NCBI GenBank assembly: GCA_963170055.1
Contig: CAUJGJ010000444.1
Span: 8,548,118-8,600,617 of the forward strand
Source of the DNA: Halisarca cf. caerulea
Lineage: Eukaryota > Porifera > Demospongiae > Chondrillida > Halisarcidae
DNA length: 52,500 nucleotides
Direction: 5' to 3'
The translations under genes and the position numbers were made by a program. The notes under the pieces are model-generated. The model was not told where the DNA came from. It did no database searches and saw only the letters and a list, made by a program, of their open reading frames with translations. The first letter of the stretch is position 1; every line of letters begins with the position of its first letter. Positions 11,124-22,413 of the stretch are shown here, piece after piece.

Positions 11124-11368
11124 TTGTGAACTCTGCAACAAACTTGCATATTAATTCTTTAAGGACCAAAGACCAGTTAACTGGCTCAGTTCTGCCGTAC
11201 CCCTTACGTACCGTGAGGATCGAACATTGCGCAATCGCTACAAATTTTATATCAAAAGATAGAGCAAGAAGCACTTAATAAAAGGTGTACTTTTCAATTT
11301 GATACATAGTAGTTGAAATAGTACAATAGCCACTCAAAAGCCCAAAAAAACATAGCTTCCCAGTTTCC

Positions 11369-12815
11369 ATAGTGATAAAATGTCATTTTTCGGCGCCTTT
11401 AAGTATTAGTCATGCATTTATCTCGGGATTTAGCCTGATATTCGGGCGTATACGAATACCGAATCCACGATTAGTGACGTTTTCTGTCGTCACGTTTACT
11501 CAATCACATGTTGGCCTGTGACCTAACTTGATGTCCTTCTGAATTTTGGTTTTCGGCTGAGCGCAACGTGAAGGAACAAGCTGGAGACAGTTCATAGGTG
11601 CCAACTTCGAGCCATTTGTAATACACAGCGTTTCCATGCAGAAGCAAAAGAACCTTTACTCCTGTTGCAAGTTACAACAGCTTGAATTTTGCTGTTTGAA
11701 GGTCGTTTTTACAGATCTCGGCTTTGAACGCAGGTGTGTTATGTCCGAATCCAGCCATAAGTGTAACATTATATGGTTTCACTCAATGAATTTCATTATA
11801 GCGCTAACCGTATGGGCTTGTCACGCGCAGATAGCGAGATTTTCGTGATGACATCATGCTCAAACTGAACGTATACGCGAGAATACGAGAAAGATGTGTG
11901 GACTCATTCGTAGAACATGTGACAGCATGTGACTGCAGTCTAAAGAAAAGAGATGCTCGAGTGGAAATTTTCTTTCCAAATTGCGGTGGTAAAAATCTCG
12001 ACTCGGAGCAACGACAATAGTGCCATCGTGTTCCCAATAGTCCAAACCGCGGTGAAATATTCCTGGAGCTTTGTACTTCTACCGTTTGAGTTATGTCCCG
12101 TGTTTTGTGGTTGGAGACCTCCGAAAATGGCGGAAACCCCTGGACATAACAGCCGTGCTTTGAGCTATCGGGCTCCAGGAATCTTTCAGGGCACTTATGT
12201 ACCTAAGGAGTCGTTTGAACCTAATGGCGTGTTCAGAAGCTGAGATTTTTACCACCGTGATTTTGCTTTTTGTCTTTTCGACAGTAGCTGAAGAAATTGC
12301 GTGTAGTGGGACGTTTGACTTGTAGATTGTCTTAGAGAGAACACCAAAATCACGTCAATATGTTTGTAATGTAGAATAGGAGGTTTGTGTCATTATTACC
12401 CATTGCAGAAAGCAAAAACTGGGGGTTGATTTTGGTGCCTACGAAGCGTCGGCCATTTTGTGTTATGTCCAGAATCGGACATAACTCACCTGCGAAACGG
12501 AATTGTCATGCCTCCGCATGGAAAAGTTATTAAATGTTTCTCTATAACGATTTATGTGAAAGAATAGTCTTAGAAGCATTCCACCATCTTGTGCCCAAAG
12601 CGTTTCGCTGTTTAATAGGGGTTAGGAAAACCATACGAGCTTCTTCGCGAATAGATCAGATCTTTTAAAATGGTAATTCTCGAAACGCTTATGCCTCTAC
12701 CTACATTTTAAGCCTTCGTTTGATGCTCTGAAGCTTCTACAAGTTCAAAACTAAGGCTGTAAAAAAGACCCAAATCTTCACACCTCCAAATTAGCACAGA
12801 CATGTCCCACATGCG
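11369..12815 (+). mobile_element. Family A element, 5'-truncated, split by a family B insertion
   Basis: The 5' segment (11,369-11,728) matches the first half of the A copy at 13,060, including TATTCGGGCGTATACGA and TGTGACCTAAC. The 3' segment (12,495-12,815) resumes at the homologous base and ends in the A terminus ACATGTCCCACATGCG. The interruption is exactly one B element with AA on both sides. The extreme 5' end is missing. Confidence 0.8.
11729..12494 (-). mobile_element. Family B element inside family A, AA target duplication
   Basis: The ends are CGCAGGTGTGTTATGTCCGA (11,729) and TCGGACATAACTCACCTGCG (ending 12,494), flanked by AA (11,727-11,728 and 12,495-12,496). Removing it with one AA gives CGGCTTTGAAACGGAATTG, collinear with the uninterrupted A copies (CGGCTTTGGAGAGGAATTG). 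The element is inverted relative to the copy at 26,046. It has the family's internal CTGGACATAACAGCCGTG block at about 12,141-12,158. Confidence 0.9.
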
Positions 12816-13059
12816 CAGTGTACAAAGCTGAAGATTGCCAGTTCAATCCCAGTGGTAGTCCAGTTTTCCTCATGGTTGTTTTTCCCCACAATAGATTTAC
12901 TAGGCTAGGCTAGGTAGGTTGCCCTAGACTTATTTGATCAATATGTCTGCTGCCAAGAGTGTAAGACCCCCTTTCCAGACTAACTAGGCTAGGCTAGGTT
13001 TAGTTGCCCTATACATATTTGACCATTATGTCTGCTGCCAAGGGTGTAAGACCTCCTTT
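12816..13059 (+). repeat. Possible tRNA-derived SINE piece plus ~85-bp tandem units
   Basis: CCAGTTCAATCCCAG at 12,838-12,852 resembles an RNA polymerase III B box, with only a short leader before it. The rest consists of units with the pattern ACTAGGCTAGGCTAGGT, TTGCCCTA, TATGTCTGCTGCCAAG and GTGTAAGACC, in two copies (about 12,898-12,972 and 12,980-13,057). The start of a third copy lies beyond the next element at 13,791. No A box is visible, so the SINE assignment is weak. Confidence 0.4.
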
Positions 13060-13788
13060 CGCATGTGGGACATGTCCAGATTTGTTATGATAGTGATCCT
13101 CCGTTTGCATAGGGGTGAAACGTTATCTATCGGTGCCTGTGAGTTATTAGTCACGCTTTTATCTCGTGATTCGGGTGGATATTCGGGCGTATACGAAACC
13201 AAATCCGCGTTAAATGACGTTTTCTATCGTCACCGTTGCTCTTTCACATGCTGGCATGTGACCTAACTGGATGTTCTTCCAAATTTTAGTTTGCGGCTGG
13301 ACGCTATGTGAGGAAACAAGCTAGAGACAGTCTCTTGGTGTCAGCATTGAGCTATTTGTAGTTAGAAACTTTTCCATGTGGGTGCAAGAGAAGCGTTGTT
13401 CCTGTCCCGAGTTATAAGAGCTAGAATTTCGCCCTTTGATGGCCAATTTTGGTGATCTCGGCTTCGGAGAGGAATGGCGATGGCACCTGCATGGAAAAGT
13501 TAGTAAATGTTTTGCTATAGCGATTTATGTGAATAAATAATCTTGGAAGCGTTTCACCAGTTAGTGCCCGAAGACTTTCGCATTTTAGTAGGGGTCGGGA
13601 AAGACTCACAAACTTCTTTGCAATTGGAGTAAGCCTTTTGAAAGGCTATTCCTCGAAACGTTTACATGTCTACCTATGTATTAAGCCATCGTTTGATGTT
13701 CTGAAGCTTCTACAAGTCGAGAAATGAAGCTATAAAAACGACCGAAATTTTCACACCTCCGAATTAGCGTGGGCATGTCCCACATGCG
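13060..13788 (+). mobile_element. Family A element, complete reference copy, TT target duplication
   Basis: The 18-bp ends are CGCATGTGGGACATGTCC (13,060) and GGGCATGTCCCACATGCG (ending 13,788), with TT on both sides (13,058-13,059 and 13,789-13,790). The target lies in a tandem repeat, and the neighbouring uninterrupted unit reads CCCTTTCCAGACTAAC at the same place, giving the empty site. At 729 bp with no convincing ORF, it must be mobilised in trans. Confidence 0.9.
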
Positions 13789-14256
13789 TTCCAGACTAAC
13801 TAGGTTAGGCTAAGTTAGGTTACCCTAGACTTCTACAAACATTAGGTCCGTTTGGGAGGCAAGAGGTTGCTGGATCCTGCCCTTTCATATGTAGTAAATT
13901 CCATTGAAACGTTCCATAGTAAACTTACAATTAACGCTGAAATCCGCCATTTTATTCACACTTAACAATGCTTTGTTAAGAGGAGAGACTCGGGCCACAT
14001 TTGTTGATGCTTGAATGCATTGACAATGTGTGGAAAGACAACAAAGCTAAAGCGTTAGGTAACACAACTTGTAATCCCAACAATGTTTCTATGTCCCTAT
14101 TGCAATAAACATGGGTCTAAAAGACAAGTGATATCGGCCACACAATTGATAATCCACACGACAAACTACTCCCATACAACAGACATTTTTTGTTAGTATA
14201 ACTTTGTTAACTATTAGTACAACTGTGTACAGGGCATTCACATCTTCTGAAGTATA
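13789..14256. other. Non-coding interval
   Basis: The first 45 bases continue the tandem unit interrupted by the A element (CCAGACTAACTAGG and on). The remainder shows no ORF, exon or repeat that I can support. Confidence 0.5.
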
Positions 14257-14826
14257 TGTGATGTGCGCAGCGAAAAGGTACCCTAACCGTCTACAGTAAA
14301 CAATGTGAAAAAGGCAAAACCATGAAGAAATTTCAACTTTGACGAAATCGTTTTTATTGCAGAATTTCATTTTGTACTCTTCGAAGAATGTCTTGGGCGA
14401 TTTTCAGGTCCATCCGCCCTGTAGTTTGTTAGTTTCGAAGATTTTAAGTTTTTCGCTCGGTGAGTGCGGCCATTGTATAATGTCGATTACGGAGAACACG
14501 TCACAGTCACAACGTTATGAGTATAATTATCTCGCTAGCCTGCCATTGTATATCCCAATACACGTGATGAATCATTGCGAAATAATATGCAACATCGTGT
14601 CCACGGACAGTATACTAAAGAACGGAAATAAAACTCTGCGAAGCCTTCCTCAACAATGGCTGATTCTGCGCTACGGTTATAAACTTGGTCAGTTTGACGT
14701 TTCCTGTAGGAATACGGAAGCGAAACTTGCTCACATGACTGATACATCATTGTAGCTTAATATAGTAACAAGAACTCGATTTCGAGAAAAACTCAGTTTG
14801 GGTACCTTTTCGCTGCGCACCTCACA
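14257..14826. mobile_element. TA-flanked inverted-repeat element
   Basis: The left end TGTGATGTGCGCAGCGAAAA (continuing GGTACCC) and the right end GGGTACCTTTTCGCTGCGCA (continuing CCTCACA) are inverted repeats of about 27 bp with one mismatch, flanked by TA at 14,255-14,256 and 14,827-14,828. It is 570 bp long. A 138-codon ORF (14,339-14,755, + strand) inside has no recognisable domain. TA target duplications suggest the Tc1/mariner or pogo group, but no transposase is present to confirm it. Confidence 0.75.
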
Positions 14827-15104
14827 TATTGTGCCTCTTTTTATGGATTGAACATGGTTGTATACACTTCATTTTTGCATGTTTTGCTATATGTTCATAG
14901 ACATTTCTAATTATAATGAAAATCATAGTGATTGCACAATGTTCACAACCCATGGTATTTCAGTAGGTAAGCCAATAACTTGGCTAATGGTAGATAAGGG
15001 TTAAAATCTTAGATTCATAACTGCGAGGGGTACAGTCTGTGATGTATCATAACACAACAGGTGAAGGGTTAGGGTTAATCTTTGATTCATACTTTCTCCA
15101 ATAG

Positions 15105-15392
15105 CAAACTAGATCAGCACCTAATGCCAATATATCTCCTCTGCAACCCGTGTGCTGTCAACTATACATTCTATGGTAATGTACACTCTCTAACGAATGA
15201 CATACATCAAGCTTTGCAAGAGGTGGGGGCTCCAGAGTGGCTCTACAAGGAAAGGATAGAGCATTCTAAGTTGTCGGTTTCAGATATGATGGAACTGTAT
15301 TTTGGACAACTATCGCCAAAGGAGAGAACAAGATTGAAGGAAGAATTCAAGAGAAAGACTGGCTACTCGTTTGAAGCAGCGCCCAAAGTAGA
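15105..15392 (+). CDS. Carbohydrate sulfotransferase-like C-terminal exon
   Basis: The exon follows the acceptor TTTCTCCAATAG and encodes KLDQHLMPIYLLCNPCAVNY, then TFYGNVHSLTNDIHQALQEV and MMELYFGQLSPKERTRLKEE, ending in a TGYSF segment. The order (D-H-x-x-P, an L-C-x-P-C motif, a Y-x-F-x-G step, a helix and then YF-x-x-L-S) matches the C-terminal part of Golgi carbohydrate sulfotransferases of the HNK-1/CHST family (Sulfotransfer_2 type). Those enzymes transfer sulfate from PAPS to glycans. The PAPS-binding N-terminal exons are not visible upstream in the window. A donor GTATGT follows at 15,393. If unused, the frame runs on into a (TG)n tract and stops at 15,456. The family assignment rests on pattern memory. 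Confidence 0.6.
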
Positions 15393-16032
15393 GTATGTTA
15401 ACCGGCTGTGTACGCCTAGTGTGTGTGCATGTGTGTTTGTGTGTGTGTGTGTGTGATAGTTAGGTATGATACACATCAAAAATACTTTCCGTAGTGTAAT
15501 AGTGAAGTAACCCACCGTAATTGCAATCATAGTTATAATGGAAATCATATCATTAGTAAGCTTTTATCACTGTGATTTGATCTCAAATTTATGATTATAG
15601 AAATCGTATGTTGATCACTCAAGTTTATCTTCTTTGAAGATTTAACCTATAATAATAATTGTGACCATATTTGCGAAAAGGGCCCATTTGGTGGGTTTGC
15701 ATAGTTTCGAGTACAGGGCACCAACCCAAGTTACAAATAAGGAGTAAGTGGTGGAGGGACAAATGTCCTAGCATCATATTTTGGGTCAGACAATTTGAGA
15801 TTTGCTCTGACACATTTGTGGAGAAGTACACATGTACCACAGTAGATGTGTGTCAACAAATAATGAAAGCATAAGTAGAGTCTGACATTCTCAGTACAAA
15901 TGACTTGGTAACATCACTGTACGTGTAAATTGATCATGAGGTAATGTTCAGCCAAATGTCTGACCCAAACTTTTTTGGACTGGACAAAATGCCAGAGTGG
16001 TCAAACAATGTCTGAATGCTTACCATTATTTC
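15393..16032. other. Intergenic or intronic sequence with a short (TG)n tract
   Basis: A (TG)n-rich tract lies at 15,419-15,456. The rest has no supportable exon. The short ORFs on both strands have no domain features. Confidence 0.5.
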
Positions 16033-16440
16033 TAAAGGCTGCATGGTTCACAATATGTCACAAGCAGACCGCGACACGACACGAATGTATGTCACAAACA
16101 CATCGCGTCGCCATATTGATTCATAAACGACGCAACAAGTACATGTCGTGTACAGGAAAAAATGGATGAATATATACAAGGCTAGGCTTCTACAACTACA
16201 AAAAATGTACCCTTGGCTTATATTTCTCAGAGCAGATAGCACGGATAGTTGCTGCCAAAGCTGAAGCAACATAGTTTTCATAATTGTTATGTACTGAATA
16301 TGCAATTAATTGCTATTAAGTTATTTGGTCCATGAGGGTGCATTATCTTACAATGACACAGGCAGACTAGTACATTTTGATTGTTGTTAAAATCATTTGT
16401 GCACTGAATACATTTAATATATAAAATGCTTCCCTTGCAG

Positions 16441-19400
16441 GTTGCCCCTATTCTTTCACGCAGGGGATACTCAAGTTTCATTAGGCCTAATATTTCTGCT
16501 GCAGAAAGAGTTGCCCTCACCCTTAGGTTTTTGGCCTCATGCAGGGAACTCGCAGGTTAGCTTCTGACTCACTTGATTCAGTATAGTATTGTATTTTGAT
16601 ATCCAGATTGTTTTCCTACACAGATGTCCATGTCATTCAATTTCCGCATGGGGCGTGCAACAGTGCATTCTATTCTCTTGGAGACTTGTTCCACCATATG
16701 GAGTGTTCTCTCGAAGGAGTATGTGAAATCACTATCATCCCCCGAGGACTGGATTCAGATCAGTAGGGATTTTTTGTTGAAATGGAACTTTCCCAACTGT
16801 ATTGGTATGTGTTTTTAAGTTCAGATGTTAAATTGGTTGCATGGTGTTTTGTTGTGGACTTAATTGATAGCGTTCTGATTAATGCAGGTGCAATTGATGG
16901 GAAACACATAGTCATCCAGGCACCTAAAAACAGTGGATCCACATGCACACCACAAGTATAAAGGCACTTTCTCGGTAGTGCTCATGGCTGTTCGTGATGC
17001 AAACTACAGGTGAAGTTAATTTTCCATAATATATAAATTATATATATATATATATATATATAAATATATATATATAATATTGAATTCCTTGTTTTTACGC
17101 CTAACAGTGCAAAGTTTTTATTGACCTATACCGTAGATATACATGTTATATTACATTTACATTAGATTTGTTCTGTTTGACCCCGGGCAGTTGGGAGGAA
17201 AAGTGATGGTGGAATTTTCTCAAATTCTGGTTTTGGAAAGAGTTTGGACAACGGCAGTTTATCCCTTCCCAATCCTGTCCCATTGCCAGGTACGTCATCA
17301 CCCAATGTCCCCTTTGTGATTGTTGGGGATGAAGCTTTTCCACTCAAGAATTATCTAATGAGACCGTTTCCTGGAAGAGACCTTGATGGTATATAAGCTT
17401 TCCAAAATTGATATAATACTATTAATCATACTATTTGTATTGCACAGTCAAAACTGTTTGTGCAACACCATGGCTTCCCACTGTTTTATGTGGTACAAGC
17501 CAGACTGCATGAGTGCACGTTTGCACTAACTAGAGACCAGCTTATTGGTTCCGTACATGACTGTGTGTGGTTGTAGAGAGAGTGTTGTTGTATCAAGTGC
17601 CTGAGTGTGTGTGAGTGAGTGTGTAAAATGTTTACAATGTAGCACTCTACACAAGCACACACACATACACATTATAGATTAGCTTGTCCATTGAGTGATT
17701 TTCATGCCAAATTTGAAGTACATGTTTCACTGTATGAATGTATGCTTCATGCTAACTGTTTTCTGGTGTTCATCTCTATTACATATTAATATACATTTCA
17801 CTGCATGCCTTTTCTACAGAACCTCAAGCCCTATTTAATTATAGATTGAGTAGTGCACGCCGAGTGATTGAAAATACTTTTGGGATACTTGCTGCAAGGT
17901 GAAAGTTTATGGTATAACCATGTACTATTCACATCGCAATTATGCTATTCTCCTTACAATAACACTCTACTTTAGGTGGAGAATATTTCGAAGACCCATC
18001 ATTGCGAAGCCTGAAAACGTAACTCTTACCAAAGCAGCCATTGCTCTGCACAGCATGTTGCGAACAACTGCACAGGCTCATTATAGCGGATTTCAGAATA
18101 CTAAAAAGATGGCTGCCGCCAAAAAGGGGTGACAAATACATGACGATTTTGACTCGCAGAAATAATTTCTGGCCCATTTCAAATCTTCTACACATTTTAA
18201 TGCTTATTGTCGAAACATTAAACGAAAAAACAAGCCCATATTGAAGGCGAAAATAAGTAAATGATAATCTAAAGAATATACTGTTTTTGCAGTAAATGTT
18301 GATGTCCGCACGTCTAGAAGTGCTTCAATAGGAACAAAACTAGTATCAAATGAAAGAGTAAAGTCGACTGCATTAGGTATTCCTGAGCGGAAAATATATA
18401 ACCCCAAATGACATAGATATAACCAAAAATGTACTTTTCTGCTTTAAAATAGTGAAAATTGAACCATTAGAATGCTTATATCTTTTGCGTACCTGGTTAT
18501 ATTTTCTCCGCTCAGAATAAACAAATGCATAAGGGTACTTTGAAATAGTTTTTGCAGTCTCCGTCGCAAAGAAAGGCCATCTAGACGTGCGGATTCTACA
18601 TTCTTTTTGAAACAAGTTCGAAGCCGCCATTTAAATGTGACATCATTGATGACGTTACGTATCATTCCAAAATGGTCGCGCGCATGAAAATTTGCTGTGT
18701 TACTGTTATAGTTTCGATACCAAAGTTAGTTTCGTCGTTTTGTTTAGTTTTTCTCAGCGAAGGAAGTTGGACACTAAATCTTAGATTTTGATCAATCGAT
18801 CTTTGTTTGCGAACGATTATGGGTGAGTTACAGTCATTTTAACTGATCTTCGTATTATTTTATTGTAAAATCCTCTCACCATCAATATTAATAGGGTAAC
18901 TCTTGATATTATCGTATGATTCTGATATTGTTTAGGTACTTTAGTGAAATACCTAGGCTTCAGATACCAATTTCGGGGATTTTGTGTGAATACCTTTGCG
19001 CGAATGGTTCTTGATTGCAACTTTTGTTTACGCAAATTGTCCATATGTGGTATTTGATACTTTTAATCACCGTATCCGTCTTTTAAAAGCTTTAAAATGA
19101 CGGATTTTGCGGCGCAAATGTTCAAATCGTAGCTCCCGCAATATGTAAACATTTCCCGCTACAGACAGAGATTGTGTAACTTGTGATGACAAATGTGACG
19201 TTTTCCTAAGAGGTAGTCATGACGTGTATGAAAAAGGTGACAAATTCCCTACATTCCAATACTTTGTCACCTAAAATCCCCACATTCTGAAATATGCTAT
19301 AATGCCCCTGTGTGAAGTGCACTATACTGTCCACCTGGCTTTGTTGATGGGGAAGATAGAGAAGGAAATGTTGTGCAAGGGAACTGGAGAAATGAAGGGT

Positions 19401-19624
19401 CATGCGTCATGTGTCTTCAACAAGTAGCAATAGGTAGGTGTTACAGTAGCATACATGCAATCTCATTGCTTGTGCGTAACGTATTGTATTTTGTATTAAT
19501 TTTGTGACCTCTATATAGATATGCAAAATCCGCTGCTGATACAAGACAAGTTTTCAAGGATTATTTCATTGGAGCGCATGGAGAAGTATCGTGGCAATAC
19601 AGACACATACACAGAACACAATAG
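16441..19624 (+). pseudogene. Harbinger transposase, seven exons, disrupted
   Basis: Exons with clean splice sites are 16,441-16,555, 16,624-16,804, 16,888-17,009, 17,166-17,388, 17,820-17,898, 17,976-18,070 joined across an insertion to 19,313-19,433, and 19,519-19,624. They carry, in order, ERVALTLRFLASCRELA, FRMGRATVHSILLETCSTIW, the first catalytic Asp in GAIDGKHIVIQAPKNSGS, the second in VPFVIVGDEAFPLK, a Glu in SARRVIENTFGILAARWRIF, ALHSMLRTT, YCPPGFVDGEDREGN and the terminal AADTRQVFKDYFIGAHGE. This is the DDE_Tnp_4 order. A frameshift lies after KNSGS (about 16,935) and another next to the insertion. The N-terminal exon was not identified. The encoded enzyme would cut and paste the element with the help of the MADF protein. 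Confidence 0.88.
18071..19312. mobile_element. 1.24 kb element inside the Harbinger transposase exon, TG target duplication
   Basis: The ends are CACAGGCTCATTATAGC (18,071) and GCTATAATGCCCCTGTG (ending 19,312), extending to a shared ATTTCAGAAT step and flanked by TG (18,069-18,070 and 19,313-19,314). On either side the transposase reading frame continues (LRTT, then ALYCPPG, one base out of frame). Inside is a second nested inverted repeat: CCGCACGTCTAGA (18,306-18,318) against TCTAGACGTGCGG (18,582-18,594), and GAGCGGAAAATATATAACC against GGTTATATTTTCTCCGCTC. No coding sequence is recognised. Confidence 0.88.
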
Positions 19625-19738
19625 TACGAATCGACGTGGTTCACGGAAACTTTCTGTGTTTTATATATAAAACGAATACGTATTTCATTAGCCACTGCTT
19701 GTCGTAATCCATAGCCTAAAATATACTACATACGTCAT

Positions 19739-20840
19739 TCAAAACTCTCCGCCAAAAGTGTACGCTGGTCCAGGATGACTCTGGATTCCACTCGGCTGAG
19801 GTGGGACCACAGGGTACTCAATTTGATAAAGTACCTCCTGAATGCGTAGCTTCGCTAGTGCATTCTGGGGTGGAGACAGTTTTCGTAGTCGGCTGGCCAC
19901 ATCAACGCAAAAGCTCATGTCTGGGTCTTGTTCTGATGTGGCCTTGCTGATAATGTTTGCTTGAATTCCTTTCAGGGAATCAAGCATGGCCCAATCGATG
20001 TAGTCTGGCTCCTATGCTTTTTCCTTTGCCCTTGGCACTCTGTGGAGCCGACTTCTTGTTTGTTGGCTAGGCTGCAGTGACTCTCAATTCATCAACAGGC
20101 CTCTTAGTGGGCAGCAAGGAAACAGAAGAGGCAGGTGAGGGACCACTTGTGGAAGAGCTCTCTTGAAAACTATTCAGACAAACAAGACCATACTGATAGT
20201 TAAAATGCACTAGTACATTTAACACGCAGAATCACACACCTTTCATCCCCTGTCTCTGGCAGCTCTTCTTCCTCTTCATCAGAGACCACGATGGAGACAT
20301 TGTTTGGTTCATCATAATTAGAGAAAGTTCTGATGATATAATAATAAGCTCAAAATGAAAAAAATTATATCACCATAAAAGAAATATTACTTACTCCTTT
20401 GGCTGCACAGTATCTTTAATAAATACCATTACTTCAAAACATGGCCATTTGGGCTTTGGTGGGGGGCCAGGGTCACCACTCTTTACCCTACAGTTGCGAA
20501 GCTCCCTTGTGAAGTTGTCCCTTAGATTTTTCCACTTCTTCTATACTTCTACAGATAGCTTTGTCTATAGTGGTAGAAAATCGATTTACATAACAAAATA
20601 TGCAATGCCAGTACTAAACAGAACTTACTGACTATAGTTTCCTTTCGCCAACTATGCATCAACTTCGTCCTTAACTTCTTTCCAGGCATTTCCCTTGGCT
20701 GTTTTGTCTGAAAATGAGTTCGCGCTGATCTTCCATAAACACTCATACTTTTTAACCGCTTCGATGATACTTTCGCTCGCTATTTTTTGCAGTTTTTTAT
20801 CTTTCGTTCCTCTACTGCTATTCTTAACGCCTTCCGCCAT
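19739..20840 (-). pseudogene. Harbinger-associated MADF/BESS protein, four exons, disrupted
   Basis: Exons on the minus strand are 20,840-20,629, 20,540-20,395, 20,329-20,240 and 20,169-19,739. Exon 1 starts MAEG and holds the MADF helix IIEAVKKYECLW, then AWKEVKDEV. Exon 2 holds KKWKNLRDNFTRELR and a W-P-C-F segment, the classic MADF end. Exon 3 is acidic (SDEEEEELPETGDE). Exon 4 is Ser-rich and ends with a BESS-like FCVDVASRLRKLSPPQNALA and KLRIQEVLYQIEY. MADF/Myb-like partners bring Harbinger transposase to the nucleus and to the ends. There is an in-frame TAG after DEVDA in exon 1 and a frame change in exon 4 (about 20,065). It converges with the transposase, with about 115 bp between the genes. 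Confidence 0.8.
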
Positions 20841-21045
20841 TATGATCACACGCAAATGAGACGGTAATTATCACAGAATTTCCCAAATTTGTCGTTCCGA
20901 ATAAACGTCCATCCTATTCACCGCGACGCGACAAAACAGAACTCTCGACACGTAAAATCTGTGACCGCTACAGATTTTCGTCGTGTCGCGCCGGCCTGCG
21001 ACATATTGTGAACCAGCCTTAACACTGTGTATATATAATATTATC

Positions 21046-21049
<4 letters not shown>

Positions 21050-21113
<64 letters not shown>
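21050..21113. repeat. (TA)n microsatellite
   Basis: An almost pure TA tract lies just right of the Harbinger element. Confidence 0.95.
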
Positions 21114-21116
<3 letters not shown>

Positions 21117-21683
21117 CAGGAACAAGATCAAGAGCAAGACTTTGCTGTGTATCAATAACGCATTGTCCACATATACGTTCACGGGAAAAAGGGTACTCAT
21201 GTAGATTGCGTCATTTTTCAGTACGCGCATAAAACCGTAAACGCAGTACATCGTAATGTATTCTGCACCATATCACATCTGCATACTTAGCTACATCATT
21301 TCCAAATAGATAACGATGAAGAATCCTACAATCCCACTATCCACAAAGATATCAATGAAGATGAGCAAATGAGTCCTCAGTTGCCTGTCCAAGCTACTGA
21401 AGCATTCATTTTGGATTCCCCTCCCCTCACATCTTCTTCCATTGTGCCTGTGAAGAGACAACAATTTTATAAAGCTATATTCTGGCAATAACCTCCTATT
21501 ATGTGTTTATGTATCCAAGGAGTACTCCAGCAAGGTGTTCTTCCAGAAGATGTATAACCCTAACATTTTTTCAGCAGCCCATGACATCCAGCTATAGTTT
21601 CCATGCCAACAGATCTAGAGCGGATTGCGCGGAGAGTTTGGATGTATAAAGACAGTGGTATCTATATGATCATATACAGCCAT

Positions 21684-22413
21684 CGCATGTGGGACATGTC
21701 CGCGCTAATTCGAAGGTGTGAAAATTTTGGTCATTTTTACAGCTTCTGTTCTCAACTTGCAGAAGCTTCAGAGCGTCAAACGTAGGCTTAACATGTAGGC
21801 AGACACATAAGCGTTTCGACGATTACCCTTTTGAAAGACCTGCTTCAAGCGCACAGAAGCTACTAAGGTTTTACTAACCCCTATTAAAAAGGGAAATGCT
21901 TTGGCTGATAGATGGGGAAGTGCTTTCAAGACTACTTTTTCACATAAATCGCTATAGCAAAACATTTACTAACTTTTCCATGCGGCAGCAAAGACAATTC
22001 CTCTCCAAAGCCGAGATCTGTAATATTAGCCCTCAAAAGACAAACTTCAAGCGCCTATAACTTGGGACAGGAACAAAAGCTCTCTTGCTGCCACATGGAA
22101 AAGTTGTATCCTCCGGATGGCTCAAAGTTGGCACCAAGAAAGGTTAGGTTAGGTTGTTCCCTCATGCATCACCCAGCCGAAAACTAAAATTCCGAAGAAC
22201 ATTCAGTACGGTCACAAGCGAGCATGTGACACAGCAACCGTGACGACACAAAACGTCACTAAACGCGGATTTGGCACTCGTATACGCCCGAATATCAGCC
22301 TAATCACGAGATAAATGCGTGACTAATAACTTATAGGCGCCGAAATATAATATTTTATCACTATGCAAACTCAGGAGCGCTATCATAACAAACCTGGACA
22401 TTTCCCACACGCG
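21684..22413 (-). mobile_element. Family A element, complete, inverted, AT target duplication
   Basis: The ends are CGCATGTGGGACATGTCC (21,684) and GGACATTTCCCACACGCG (ending 22,413), flanked by AT (21,682-21,683 and 22,414-22,415). At 730 bp it is collinear with the reverse complement of 13,060-13,788. It has no coding capacity. Confidence 0.9.

Larger units (their letters stand above)
16036..21019. mobile_element. Complete two-gene PIF/Harbinger transposon with TAA target duplications
   Basis: The left end AGGCTGCATGGTTCACAATA (continuing TGTCACAAGC) pairs with the right end TATTGTGAACCAGCCT (ending 21,019). Inner parts also correspond (GCGACACGACAC against GTCGTGTCGCGC). TAA flanks both sides (16,033-16,035 and 21,020-21,022), the usual Harbinger T-W-A target. 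Inside are a spliced DDE transposase on + (16,441-19,624) and a convergent MADF/BESS-type DNA-binding protein on - (19,739-20,840), the standard Harbinger pair. Both genes carry disabling changes, and the transposase is split by the element at 18,071-19,312, so the copy is inactive. Confidence 0.9.
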
